In this document: positions 52,282 through 61,639 of the stretch, piece by piece
How positions within the stretch are numbered: the stretch's first letter is position 1
How the letters are laid out: each line of letters opens with the position of its first letter
Source: FW021-bin31 sp964422465
Lineage (GTDB): Bacteria > Bacteroidota > Bacteroidia > Chitinophagales > Chitinophagaceae
Reading direction: 5' to 3'
Assembly: GCA_964422465.1 (NCBI GenBank)
Contig: CAYRBD010000001.1
Coordinates: forward strand, 1-64,000
DNA length: 64,000 bases
The notes under the pieces: model-generated
What the model was told of the DNA's origin: nothing
Databases searched by the model: none
What the model saw: only the letters and a program-made list of their open reading frames with translations
Made by a program: the position numbers and the translations under genes

Positions 52282-53666
52282 TCAGGCTGAAGGATATAAA
52301 AGAAGTTTTCCTGATAGGAATAGGAGGCATAGGGATGTCTGCGCTGGCAAGGTATTTTCTGGAACGAGGATGTTGCGTTTCGGGTTATGACCGTACCCCT
52401 TCGGCATTGACAAGGCAGTTAGAGGAAGAGGGAGTCGCCATCAGTTATGAAGATGAAGTTAAAGCGATAAATAGACAAACTGATCTGGTGATTTATACCC
52501 CTGCCATTGGAACAAAAAATACGCTTTATAAATATTTTATTGATCAGCAATTTTCTGTTTTCAAACGGAGTGAGGTGCTGCAAATGATCCTTCGGGAGAT
52601 GAAATGTATTGCAGTTGCCGGGACACACGGGAAGACAACGATATCAAGTATGATTGCCCATATTCTAAGAGACAGTGGTTTGGGATGCTACGCATTTTTA
52701 GGCGGGATCACGGTGAATTATGACACCAATTACTGGAGCAGCAACAATTCCCTGGCCGTGGTGGAAGCGGATGAATATGACCGTTCTTTTTTAAGGCTGA
52801 ATCCCGATAAGGCAGTTGTTACCGCAATGGATGCGGACCATCTGGATATTTATCAAACAGAGACAAACCTTCAGGAAGCTTTTATTGAATTTACAGGCAA
52901 CCTGAAACCCGGAGGTCTTCTAATATATAAAGAGAATATTAAGCGAAGTGAATCTTTTTCAGGAGATCGGAAATGGAGTTACAGCATGACTAATGATCAA
53001 GCTGCTGTTTTTGCCCGCAATATAAAGCCAACAGATGGAAGCTATCAATTTGAGGTCGTTCTCCCGAATAAAAAAATTATAGAAAATCTGAGATTAAATA
53101 TAGGGGGAAGACACAATGTTGAGAATGCAGTAGCAGCAATAGCCGTAGCTTTTGATCTGGGTATTGAGCCCACAGCTATAAGGAAGGCTTTGGCTTCTTT
53201 TAAAGGGGTTAAACGCCGTTTTGAATATCTTATTAATATGGCAGACCAGGTATATGTTGATGATTATGCACACCATCCTGAAGAGCTTGAAATGCTGTTG
53301 TCAAGTGTGAAAGAATTGTACCCCGGAGAAAAATGTACCGTGATATTTCAGCCCCATTTGTATAGCCGGACAAGAGATTTGGCAGCAGAGTTTGCAAAAG
53401 CGCTGAACAAAGCAGATAAAGTTATATTGTTGCCGGTGTATCCTGCGCGGGAGGATCCCATACCAGGAGTGAGCAGTCAGCTGATTGTTGATTTATTAGA
53501 AAAAGGGAAAGGTACCGTTTGTTCAAAACAAGAGACTTTAAAGAGATTAAAGGGAAATAAGAATAAAGTAGTTGTTACAGCAGGAGCGGGAGATATTGGT
53601 TTGATGGCAGAGGAGGTTAAGGCCTGTTTGGAAAATAAAAAATATAAAAAAAAGCATGTCGGCTAA
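52278..53666 (+). CDS. murC: UDP-MurNAc:L-alanine ligase MurC
   Basis: 462-residue Mur ligase that adds the first amino acid. N-terminal FLIGIGGIGMSALARYFLER, ATP loop AVAGTHGKTTISSMIAHIL, central ADEYDRSFLRL and DADHLDIYQT, and C-terminal DDYAHHPEELEMLL and FQPHLYSRTRDLAAEFAKAL. The coupled ATGA overlap with murG and an 11-base overlap with ftsQ mark a tight operon. Confidence 0.96.
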   Translation: MIRLKDIKEVFLIGIGGIGMSALARYFLERGCCVSGYDRTPSALTRQLEEEGVAISYEDEVKAINRQTDLVIYTPAIGTKNTLYKYFIDQQFSVFKRSEVLQMILREMKCIAVAGTHGKTTISSMIAHILRDSGLGCYAFLGGITVNYDTNYWSSNNSLAVVEADEYDRSFLRLNPDKAVVTAMDADHLDIYQTETNLQEAFIEFTGNLKPGGLLIYKENIKRSESFSGDRKWSYSMTNDQAAVFARNIKPTDGSYQFEVVLPNKKIIENLRLNIGGRHNVENAVAAIAVAFDLGIEPTAIRKALASFKGVKRRFEYLINMADQVYVDDYAHHPEELEMLLSSVKELYPGEKCTVIFQPHLYSRTRDLAAEFAKALNKADKVILLPVYPAREDPIPGVSSQLIVDLLEKGKGTVCSKQETLKRLKGNKNKVVVTAGAGDIGLMAEEVKACLENKKYKKKHVG

Positions 53667-54516
53667 TAAAAATAAAATATCAACAAAGAAGGTCTTGATT
53701 GCCTTGCTCAGCATTGTAATGGTGACTGGCTTTATCATCCTTTTTGTAGCGGCCTCCAGGGGAAAACAAGAAGACAGTTGCAGGGGAATCGTTATTTCCT
53801 TTAATAAAGAAAGTGGAATGGTTTATGTTGATACTGCCAGTATAAGAAAAGGACTTGTTTCGCATAAGCAGCTAAATCCTATTGGTAAAAAATTAAGCCA
53901 GTTAAATATTCCTTTATTGAAACAGTCTGTGGATACACACGACTGGGTAAAACATACAGAAGTGTATATGGGAAACCATGATTTACTGCATATAAAAATA
54001 ACCCAGCGGAAACCCGTGGCCCGGATATTTTCCAGGGACGGTTCCAGTTTTTATCTGGACCAGGCCGGAAAAATAACGCCTGCAGTGGGAAAGTTTACTG
54101 TTCGGCTGCCGGTGTTTACCGGTTTCCCGGTTTTGAGAAAAAAGGACTCTATTGAGGACAGTACATTGCTGGTTCAGATAAAAGCAATCAGCAGGTATGT
54201 GGTTCAGGATTCTTTTTGGATGGCACAGGTAGAGCAGATAAACATTAACTCAAATAATCATTTTGAGCTCATTCCCAAAGTGGGAGATGTATTGATCCTT
54301 TTTGGACAGGGAGATGAAGTGAAAGAGAAATTTGATAAACTTTTAACCTTTTATAAAGAAGGATTGAACAACGTTGGCTGGGGCTATTATGATACACTGG
54401 ATTTAAGATTTGCGGGCCAGGTAGTGGCTTCCCGAAAGGGGCAGGAAGAGAATCCGGTCATTGTGGCTTTGAAAGAACATAACGAACCTGAAGTATTAAT
54501 AAATGAAAAGAAGTAA
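53656..54516 (+). CDS. ftsQ: Cell division protein FtsQ
   Basis: 286 residues: a short basic cytoplasmic tail, one transmembrane helix (about 12-33) and a periplasmic POTRA/beta region. The segments KHTEVYMGNHDLLHIKITQR and KPVARIFSRDGSSFYLDQAG and the C-terminal YDTLDLRFAGQVVASRKG are the usual Bacteroidota FtsQ layout. Position between murC and ftsA supports the call. Confidence 0.9.
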   Translation: MSANKNKISTKKVLIALLSIVMVTGFIILFVAASRGKQEDSCRGIVISFNKESGMVYVDTASIRKGLVSHKQLNPIGKKLSQLNIPLLKQSVDTHDWVKHTEVYMGNHDLLHIKITQRKPVARIFSRDGSSFYLDQAGKITPAVGKFTVRLPVFTGFPVLRKKDSIEDSTLLVQIKAISRYVVQDSFWMAQVEQININSNNHFELIPKVGDVLILFGQGDEVKEKFDKLLTFYKEGLNNVGWGYYDTLDLRFAGQVVASRKGQEENPVIVALKEHNEPEVLINEKK

Positions 54517-54551
54517 AATTATCAATTCGAACAATTTAAAACAGTTACATC

Positions 54552-55952
54552 ATGAGTAAGGAAGCGCCCATTATTGTCGGCCTGGATATAGGTACCACCA
54601 AGATTGCCGCGATTGCCGGAAGGAAAAATGAGTTTGGGAAACTGGAGATACTGAGTTTTGGCCGGGCGGATTCGTTTGGTGTGCAACATGGTATGGTTTT
54701 GAACATTGACCAAACCATTAAGGCCATTAAAATAGCTTTACAAAATTGTTATGCCACCAACCCCGATCTTGATATACACGAAGTGTATGTGGGTATTGCC
54801 GGACAGCATATTAAAAGTATGCAAACAAGAGGCGATATTGTGAGGGGAGATACAGAAACTGAAATTTCCCAAAGAGAGATTGATCAACTGATAGATGATC
54901 AATATAAGACTTATGTACCGGCGGGCGATCAGATTATTGATGTAATTCCTCAGGTCTATACGGTTGACAGCATTCCCAATATTGTTTATCCGATTGGGAT
55001 GGCCGGTGTGAAAGTGGGAGCTGATTTCCACATTATTACGGGTGATAAAAATGCGATACGCAACATAAACCGGAGTGTAGAAAAATCAGACCTTCTTATT
55101 AAAGATTTAGTATTACAGCCCCTGGCTTCAGCATCAGCCGTCATGTGCGATCAGGATCTGGAAGCCGGTGTAGCTATTGTAGATATTGGAGGTGGCACAA
55201 CTGATATTGCTGTTTTTTATGAAGGGATTTTGAAGCATACTGCCGTAATCCCTTATGGAGGGGAAAACATTACCAATGATATTAAAAATGGATTAGGCGT
55301 ATTGAAAGCTCAGGCTGACCAGATGAAAGTACAATTTGGCTCGGCCCTGGCAGAAGAAACATTATCCAACGCCTATATTACCATTCCCGGATTGCGGGGA
55401 CAGAAGGCACGCGAGATTTCGGTCAAGAACCTCAGTCATATTATCCAGGCACGGATGCAGGAGATATTGGATTTTGTGGGCTACAACCTGAAACAGGCCG
55501 GGCTGGATAATAAACTTCTAAATGGGGGCATTATCCTGACAGGGGGCGGATCACAACTTAAACATTTGGTTCAGTTAGCAGAATATACTACCGGCATCCA
55601 TGCGAGGGTAGGCTATCCGAATGAACATCTTGCCTCCGGATATATAGAAGAACTGTCTAAACCTATGTATTCTACCTGTATCGGCCTCATCCTGAAAGGT
55701 TATAATGATTATGAAAATAACCAGAAGATGACAGAACATTATGAAATCCTTAAATCACACAGGAAGGGAAAGGCGCCCAGGAAGCAAGTATCAGAGGAAG
55801 CAATACCGGTTCCGCCAATGGAGCCGGAATTAAAAAAGAAACCCAACAGAAGTGTAAATATAGGCCCTCGAAAAACGCTTAAGGAATTTATGGATTCTAT
55901 GAAAAGAGGGTTGATAGATTTATTCCGGGAAGAAGAAGATGCAAAATTTTAA
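54552..55952 (+). CDS. ftsA: Cell division protein FtsA
   Basis: 466-residue actin-like ATPase that tethers FtsZ to the membrane. Nucleotide-binding blocks are IVGLDIGTTKIAAIAGRKN, VAIVDIGGGTTDIAVFYEGI and GGIILTGGGSQLKHLVQL. The C-terminus ends in an amphipathic-looking helix (MKRGLIDLFREEEDAKF), the expected membrane-targeting sequence, after a basic linker. Confidence 0.96.
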   Translation: MSKEAPIIVGLDIGTTKIAAIAGRKNEFGKLEILSFGRADSFGVQHGMVLNIDQTIKAIKIALQNCYATNPDLDIHEVYVGIAGQHIKSMQTRGDIVRGDTETEISQREIDQLIDDQYKTYVPAGDQIIDVIPQVYTVDSIPNIVYPIGMAGVKVGADFHIITGDKNAIRNINRSVEKSDLLIKDLVLQPLASASAVMCDQDLEAGVAIVDIGGGTTDIAVFYEGILKHTAVIPYGGENITNDIKNGLGVLKAQADQMKVQFGSALAEETLSNAYITIPGLRGQKAREISVKNLSHIIQARMQEILDFVGYNLKQAGLDNKLLNGGIILTGGGSQLKHLVQLAEYTTGIHARVGYPNEHLASGYIEELSKPMYSTCIGLILKGYNDYENNQKMTEHYEILKSHRKGKAPRKQVSEEAIPVPPMEPELKKKPNRSVNIGPRKTLKEFMDSMKRGLIDLFREEEDAKF

Positions 55953-55997
55953 ATTTTTAGAAAGACTAATCCATCACAAACGTAAAAATTAAGTGTT

Positions 55998-57914
55998 ATG
56001 ATTCAATTTGATATCCCTAAGGAACAGTCGTCCATTATTAAAGTTATTGGAATGGGCGGAGGAGGAAGCAATGCCGTTAATTTCATGTATGAACAGGGCA
56101 TTGAAGGTGTAGATTTTATCATCTGTAATACCGATTCTCAGGCATTGGCAGACAGCCCGATTCCCAACAAAGTACATTTGGGGCCTCATCTCACTCAGGG
56201 GTTGGGAGCAGGCGCCAATCCCGCTATCGGACGTCAGGCTACGGAGGAATCCATGGAGGAACTGAAAAAGATCCTTGAAGTGAATACCAAAATGGCCTTC
56301 ATTACCGCCGGAATGGGGGGAGGAACGGGAACCGGTGGCGCTCCCATTGTGGCTCGTATCTGTAAAGAACTCGGAATTTTGACCGTAGGTATTGTAACCT
56401 CACCTTTTTCTTATGAGGGTAGGCGACGTATGAAACAGGCAGAGGAAGGAATCAAAAACCTTAAAGAATATGTAGATACGTTGTTGGTTATCTCCAATGA
56501 CAAGCTGAGGATGCAATTTGGAAACCTTCCTTTCAAGTCTGCTTTTGCCAAGGCAGATAACATATTGGCTACAGCTGCCAAATGTATAACCGATGTAATT
56601 AATATTCATGGAGTGGTAAACGTGGATTTTGCCGATGTTTGTACAGCCATGAGGAGTGGGGGAGTAGCCATACTGGGCTCTGCTACCGCAGATGGAGAAA
56701 ACCGTTCGCAGAAGGCGATTGACAGCGCGCTTTCTTCTCCTTTGTTGAATGATAGTGATATAAGCGGTGCTAAATGGATCCTGTTGAACATCACTTCTGC
56801 AGAGGGGGAACATGAACATACCATAGATGAAATGGATACGATCCAGGCATACGTTCAGCAACAAGCCGGAGATGAGTGTGATGTTATCCTCGGTATGGGG
56901 CATGACAATACCCTTGAGGCCAAACTGGGTGTCACCATTATTGCTACAGGTTTTCAACAGAAGCCCATCAGGCAGATGATGGAAGCAAAGAAACCCGTTC
57001 GAAAAGAGGAACCTCGTAAAATTACAATGGAGTTAGGCAAAAAAGGGGAAGAACAAAAAATGTATGATCAGAATACCCTGCCTTTTAAGGAAGAAGAGGA
57101 AGACCCGATGGCTCCAAAATTAGTCCGGCATGAGTCCGGCGAGCAACAGATTGAAGAAGAGGCTGTCCAGGAACCGGCGGCAGAGACACCTCCACAGGAA
57201 GCCAAAGAGGAAAAATATGTTTTTGAATTAAAGGACCCGAAAGAATTGAACCGGGAAGTGGATCAGGAGAAGGAATCTCCATCTTCTCCTCCTTCTGCGT
57301 CAGGTACTTACCATTCGGAAGCGGGGGGATATTTATCCCGGCCACGGCAGATATATGTTGAAAGGCCGGAGCCGAGACAAGACCACGAGAGGCGTCAGGA
57401 GCAACCTGCTCCAGATGAACAGCCTGAGGATCAGGAGGAAATGAAGCTTTTTTATAAAAAAGAACCCGTGCAGCCGAAAGAGGAAACGTTCCGGCCTCAG
57501 CCCCGGCAACCCCAGGTGGACCGGCCCAGGGAAGAACCTCCACATGAGCAGGAAACATCCCCGGCAACTGAATACCTGCGAGGAGCAGAGGCAGAAAAGC
57601 AGCAGGAAGTTCCGGAACAGACAGCGGAGCAACTTTCCTATGTTTCACAAGATCAATTGGCGGCTCAGCAAAAAGCCGCGGAAGAAAGAAGGTCTCGGTT
57701 ACGTGAACTCAGTTTTGATGTAAAGAAAATGGAAGACCCTTATGAAGTAGAAACCGTGCCGGCTTATATCCGGAAAAATATTTCTCTTCAGCAAAACTCC
57801 GAACCTTCTGCTGAAGACCCCTATTCGGGATATCACGTAAAAAAGACTGCTGATGGCAAGCAGACTGAAATCAGTACGATTAATACTTTTCTTGATGGTA
57901 AAAAACCAGATTGA
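55998..57914 (+). CDS. ftsZ: Cell division GTPase FtsZ with long charged linker
   Basis: 638-residue tubulin homologue. The GTPase core (about 1-325) has IKVIGMGGGGSNAVNFM, the tubulin signature GGGTGTGGAPIVA and the T7 loop region VDFADVCTAM. A linker of about 250 residues follows, very rich in Glu, Gln, Pro and Arg. Two short motifs sit near the end: TVPAYIRKNISL (probable FtsA-binding peptide) and the terminal NTFLDGKKPD. E. coli FtsZ is 383 residues. Last gene of the dcw cluster, with a terminator 20 bases downstream. Confidence 0.96.
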   Translation: MIQFDIPKEQSSIIKVIGMGGGGSNAVNFMYEQGIEGVDFIICNTDSQALADSPIPNKVHLGPHLTQGLGAGANPAIGRQATEESMEELKKILEVNTKMAFITAGMGGGTGTGGAPIVARICKELGILTVGIVTSPFSYEGRRRMKQAEEGIKNLKEYVDTLLVISNDKLRMQFGNLPFKSAFAKADNILATAAKCITDVINIHGVVNVDFADVCTAMRSGGVAILGSATADGENRSQKAIDSALSSPLLNDSDISGAKWILLNITSAEGEHEHTIDEMDTIQAYVQQQAGDECDVILGMGHDNTLEAKLGVTIIATGFQQKPIRQMMEAKKPVRKEEPRKITMELGKKGEEQKMYDQNTLPFKEEEEDPMAPKLVRHESGEQQIEEEAVQEPAAETPPQEAKEEKYVFELKDPKELNREVDQEKESPSSPPSASGTYHSEAGGYLSRPRQIYVERPEPRQDHERRQEQPAPDEQPEDQEEMKLFYKKEPVQPKEETFRPQPRQPQVDRPREEPPHEQETSPATEYLRGAEAEKQQEVPEQTAEQLSYVSQDQLAAQQKAAEERRSRLRELSFDVKKMEDPYEVETVPAYIRKNISLQQNSEPSAEDPYSGYHVKKTADGKQTEISTINTFLDGKKPD

Positions 57915-57934
57915 ATGGGCTGAAATCAGTGTTA

Positions 57935-57966
57935 AAAAGCCTTTCGACTCGGGTCGGAAGGCTTTT
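57935..57966 (+). terminator. Rho-independent terminator of the dcw cluster
   Basis: AAAAGCCTTTCGAC (57935-57948) pairs with GTCGGAAGGCTTTT (57953-57966) over 14 positions, including one G-T, around a TCGG tetraloop. A T-rich run extends to about 57979. The A-run on the other side would let it act in both directions. Confidence 0.93.
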
Positions 57967-58009
57967 GTTTTTTCTTTTTAATTTCTACTTTTAACTCAAA
58001 TTTAAAACC

Positions 58010-58660
58010 ATGGTCATCAATTTGAGTGAGCACTATTCTATTGTTAGTGATTGGGTTGCGGAAATTAGAGACAAGCAGATTCAGCAGGACCGCATGCGGT
58101 TCAGGTACAATACCGAAAGAATAGGGGAAATCGCGGGTTATGAGATTAGCAAACAGTTAGATTTTTCTGAAAAAGAGGTGCAAACGCCATTGGGCACTGC
58201 TCGTTGCGGGATATTGAAAGAACAACCGGTGCTGGCTACTATTTTGAGGGCCGGTATCCCCCTGCACAGCGGCCTCTCCCGTGTTTTTGATCATGCCGAT
58301 CATGCTTTTGTAGGCGCCTATCGTAAGCACAAGCACGATGGTTCCTTTGATATTCACCTGGAGTATCTCTCCTGTCCAGATCTTGAAGACCGGACCCTTA
58401 TTTTAGTAGATCCCATGCTCGCTACCGGTTCTTCACTAGTGAAGACTCTTAGGCAACTTATTCAGGTTGGCAAGCCCAAACGCATACACATTGTTACGGT
58501 TATCGCGGCTACCCAGGGAATTGAAAACATGACAGAACACTTTCCGGACAGCACCCTCTGGGCCGGTGCTATCGATGAAAAACTAAATAACAAAGGCTAT
58601 ATAATTCCCGGTATTGGCGATGCCGGAGACCTGGCCTATGGGCCTAAAAAACAAGGATAA
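58010..58660 (+). CDS. upp: Uracil phosphoribosyltransferase
   Basis: 216-residue pyrimidine salvage enzyme that makes UMP from uracil and PRPP. The PRPP-binding loop is LILVDPMLATGSSLVKTLRQ. The uracil-site C-terminus is GIGDAGDLAYGPKK, and LRAGIPLHSGLSRVF is also conserved. It lies alone after the dcw terminator. The N-terminal half is diverged from E. coli Upp but of normal length. Confidence 0.94.
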   Translation: MVINLSEHYSIVSDWVAEIRDKQIQQDRMRFRYNTERIGEIAGYEISKQLDFSEKEVQTPLGTARCGILKEQPVLATILRAGIPLHSGLSRVFDHADHAFVGAYRKHKHDGSFDIHLEYLSCPDLEDRTLILVDPMLATGSSLVKTLRQLIQVGKPKRIHIVTVIAATQGIENMTEHFPDSTLWAGAIDEKLNNKGYIIPGIGDAGDLAYGPKKQG

Positions 58661-58696
58661 AAAGAAAAAGACTAAAAAATCCACTTAAAAAAATAA

Positions 58697-58744
58697 AAAT
58701 ATGGTACTATGTGTTGCATGGTACCATATTTATTTGTATCTTTG
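58697..58744 (+). promoter_or_regulatory. padR promoter with long palindromic operator
   Basis: AAATATGGTAC (58697-58707) and GTACCATATTT (58721-58731) form a perfect 11-bp inverted repeat. Three further inner pairs (ATG/CAT) extend the arms to 15 with one mismatch. The -33 TTG (58714-58716) lies in the palindrome centre and TATCTTTG (58737-58744) follows 20 bases later, so a bound dimer would block the promoter. This is the likely autorepression site of the PadR regulator. Confidence 0.8.
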
Positions 58745-58773
58745 CTTCATCATTGATTTATTAACTGGATGAA

Positions 58774-59115
58774 ATGAAGATAGCAAACACGCAATCACAG
58801 ATGCGGAAAGGGATTTTGGAGTTTTGTATCCTTTCCGTAATCAGGCAGCAGGAGGCTTATCCCTCGGATATCATTCAAAAGATGAAAGAATCGAAGTTGA
58901 ATGTGTTTGAAGGAACGCTTTATCCTTTGCTAACCCGTTTGAAAAATGCCGGACTTCTGACCTACCGTTGGGTAGAAAGCAATTCGGGCCCGCCGCGGAA
59001 ATATTTTACCATGACGGAAGCGGGAGAAGATTTTTATCAGCAACTGGAAAAAACCTGGAACCAGTTATCAGGCGCAGTCAATCATTTAACGCAATCCACC
59101 AATCAGAATAAATAA
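58774..59115 (+). CDS. PadR-family transcriptional regulator
   Basis: 113-residue winged-helix repressor. The helix-turn-helix and wing are recognised by MRKGILEFCILSVIRQQEAY, LNVFEGTLYPLLTRLKNAGL and GPPRKYFTMTEAGEDF. It is followed after 20 bases by the PspC-domain gene. Such padR-pspC pairs are common in Bacteroidota and are presumably co-transcribed from the palindrome-controlled promoter. The inducer is unknown. Confidence 0.93.
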   Translation: MKIANTQSQMRKGILEFCILSVIRQQEAYPSDIIQKMKESKLNVFEGTLYPLLTRLKNAGLLTYRWVESNSGPPRKYFTMTEAGEDFYQQLEKTWNQLSGAVNHLTQSTNQNK

Positions 59116-59135
59116 CTCCAAAATCTACCACTACA

Positions 59136-61001
59136 ATGAAGAAGATTATTAACATCAATTTGTCAGGGCGTCTCGTTCCAATAGAAGATTCTGCTTATGA
59201 ACTTTTAAAGGAATATCTGGACAGCTTAACCCGTCATTTCAGCCGGGAAGAAGGCGGAGATGAAATTGTCAGCGATATAGAAGATCGCATTGCCGAGCTT
59301 TTTCAGGAAAAACTGAAAAAAGGAGCCCATTGCATTACCGATGAAGACGTGCATGCTATGGTAGCTGTCATGGGACGCCCGGAACAATTAGAAGAAGAAA
59401 CTTCTACCGAACCGGAGGAAAAACAACCTTATGAAGAAAAAGACACTCAAGATCGGGAGGCGCCGGAACCCAAGCGGCTGCTTCGTAACCAGAAAGACCA
59501 GTTGATTGGTGGTGTTTGTTCCGGTATTGCCAATTATTTTAACATTGATCCGGCTGTCATACGGATCATTACCTTCCTGTTGATATGGGCTTATGGCGTG
59601 GGGCTATTGGCCTATGTCATCTTGTGGATTATTATACCGGGGAGTAGTAAAATAACGACTACGCTCCGCCGGCGGTTGTATCGCGATCCGGATCACAAGG
59701 TTATCGGTGGTGTGGCTTCGGGATTAGCTGCTTATTTTAAAATTGATCCAATCATACCGAGAATTATCTTTGTTTTACCGCTGCTGAGTGTCATTTTTGT
59801 AGGTATCCTGGGAAATGGTTTTAATTTCTGGGGTATGCATCATGTATTCTTCCCTCTTTCTGTAGGCGCTTTGCCTTCTTTGTGGTTGTTGTATATCATT
59901 TTGTGGATTGCTGTTCCTAAAGCGGTGACTCCTGCAGAAAAACTGGAAATGAGGGGTGAAAAGGTAGATTTACAGAGCTTATCGAATGCCTATAAATCTA
60001 CCGAAGACGAAAAAAAAAAGGTAAGCCCGGAGACGGGCGATATGGCTACTGTCCGGCAGGTTAATACCAGAAAGCACAATGGTGCCGGCGCGGTATTTGG
60101 CACTTTGGTTAAGATTTTCCTTTACTTTATTCTGGGTATCATCATCATTGCCTTGTTGGGTGTCTTGATTGGGATATTGGGTGGTTTTGTTGGCGTAGCT
60201 GCTTTATCTTCTGTGGCTTTCCCGATAAAGACCTTACTGTTAGGCACCACCGTTCAGAAAATACTGATATGGCCCGCTATTATTCTTACGGTTGGTATTC
60301 CGATTATTGCTGTTATCTGGTTTTTGATAAAATTGATTACCGGTTTTCGTCCCCGTTCACGTTACGTGGGTGGCACGCTGTTTATTCTATGGATCATAGG
60401 AATCATTTGTGTGGTAAGTCTGGTTTTTTCCATAGGTAAGGATTTCAGAATGCGTTCTACGCAGGCTACGGAAATTGACCTGGTACAACCCCGGGGAACT
60501 TTGATCCTCGCCCACCAGTCTGATGACCTGGACTGGGAAGGATTGAAGGGAAATATAATTATTAATCATCGGAATAGTTGGAATTGGAGTGGTTGGTCAG
60601 ATTTAATTCAGACCAATAATGACACCACCCGGCTTAGCCTGATTAAAATAGTGGTTCGTGACAGCCCGGATAGCAATTATCATCTTCGCATGGTTCGGTA
60701 TGCCAATGGGAGCACTACCCGTCAGGCAGCGCATTTTGCCTCTCTGATTCAGTATCACATTGTCCAGAAAGATTCTGTTTTGTATCTCCCGGAGGGATTT
60801 AAAATATTTCCGGGGGTTCCTTTTAGAAACCAACATCTCCTTTTAAAGATATATGTACCAAAAGGAAAGGATATTGATTTCAGAGACGGGATTGGAAAGT
60901 GGCGTAAGGGGTATTTTGATGATGACAGATGGGAAGGCCGGGATGAGGATAGCTGGGTAAACCATCGGCAGGTGGTGTATCAGGGAAGCGAATCCTGGTA
61001 A
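59136..61001 (+). CDS. Membrane protein with two PspC domains
   Basis: 621 residues. The N-terminal soluble part (1-115; INLSGRLVPIEDSAYELLKE, SDIEDRIAELFQEKL) is followed by two PspC domains. The first is at about 120-175 (QLIGGVCSGIANYFNIDPAV), and the second at about 185-270 (VIGGVASGLAAYFKIDP). Three or four more transmembrane helices (about 310-440) and a periplasmic C-terminal domain follow. PspC senses or transmits envelope stress in enterobacteria. With its PadR regulator it probably forms an envelope-stress module. It converges on the lipoprotein gene with a 22-base overlap. Confidence 0.9.
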   Translation: MKKIININLSGRLVPIEDSAYELLKEYLDSLTRHFSREEGGDEIVSDIEDRIAELFQEKLKKGAHCITDEDVHAMVAVMGRPEQLEEETSTEPEEKQPYEEKDTQDREAPEPKRLLRNQKDQLIGGVCSGIANYFNIDPAVIRIITFLLIWAYGVGLLAYVILWIIIPGSSKITTTLRRRLYRDPDHKVIGGVASGLAAYFKIDPIIPRIIFVLPLLSVIFVGILGNGFNFWGMHHVFFPLSVGALPSLWLLYIILWIAVPKAVTPAEKLEMRGEKVDLQSLSNAYKSTEDEKKKVSPETGDMATVRQVNTRKHNGAGAVFGTLVKIFLYFILGIIIIALLGVLIGILGGFVGVAALSSVAFPIKTLLLGTTVQKILIWPAIILTVGIPIIAVIWFLIKLITGFRPRSRYVGGTLFILWIIGIICVVSLVFSIGKDFRMRSTQATEIDLVQPRGTLILAHQSDDLDWEGLKGNIIINHRNSWNWSGWSDLIQTNNDTTRLSLIKIVVRDSPDSNYHLRMVRYANGSTTRQAAHFASLIQYHIVQKDSVLYLPEGFKIFPGVPFRNQHLLLKIYVPKGKDIDFRDGIGKWRKGYFDDDRWEGRDEDSWVNHRQVVYQGSESW

Positions 61002-61627
61002 CGGTATTCCGTAATAACACCGGCATTTAGATTGATTCGCCACAATACCGGTAAAGTTTTGTTCTTCAGGTTGGCATCCGATTCTCCTGTTACGATTATG
61101 ATGCTGTCGTTCAGCCATTCGGCCAGTTGAAAGGCCGTCCCGGGACCCGCAAAAAGCAGGCGGGTTTTTGTTCTTTCTGAAAGAGAAACCAAGTTTACTT
61201 CGCTGTCGGGTTCTCCTCCCTCCCAGGCTTTACCAGAATCAGGAGGGATGAGGCCATAGCTGTAAAGATCAATTGCCCTGGACCGGTCAGGGGAAAGAAT
61301 AAAATAAGGACGGAAGGTACGCCATTTTTCTTCTGTGAATTTTTGTGGATGATCTGTGTCTAAAGAATCCGTTTGTTTATTCTTGAACCGGGATGCGGAG
61401 AAACGCTGATAGTTCTTTTCCATCCTGGTCTTCCATTTTTCAAGCTCCGGATTTTGAAACCACTGTTCTATTTCTGTTCCGGCTGACACTGCGTTTTCTA
61501 TAGAATCCTGACGGGCAGTTTCCGAATTTTGCTCCTGGCTTTTTTTATCACCACTTCCACAGCCAGTGAGTAGGAATGTCAGGGTGAAAATGCATGCTAT
61601 CCATCCTTTTATTTTTCTCCTGGTCAT
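60980..61627 (-). CDS. Lipoprotein of unknown function
   Basis: 215 residues with a lipoprotein signal ending LLTGC, a Glu/Ser/Gln-rich linker and a C-terminal domain with strands such as FRPYFILSPDRSRAIDLYSY and ESDANLKNKTLPVLWRINLN. I recognise no named family. Its 3' end overlaps the convergent pspC gene by 22 bases; upstream lies the deacetylase on the same strand, 12 bases away, so the two may form an operon. Confidence 0.75.
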   Translation of the reverse strand: MTRRKIKGWIACIFTLTFLLTGCGSGDKKSQEQNSETARQDSIENAVSAGTEIEQWFQNPELEKWKTRMEKNYQRFSASRFKNKQTDSLDTDHPQKFTEEKWRTFRPYFILSPDRSRAIDLYSYGLIPPDSGKAWEGGEPDSEVNLVSLSERTKTRLLFAGPGTAFQLAEWLNDSIIIVTGESDANLKNKTLPVLWRINLNAGVITEYRYQDSLP

Positions 61628-61639
61628 AAACAGGCCTTG

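Noticed and set aside
57085..57648. Open frame of 187 codons antisense to the ftsZ linker
   Set aside because: It is created by the repetitive Glu/Gln/Pro codon use of the linker on the other strand; no motif, no start context.
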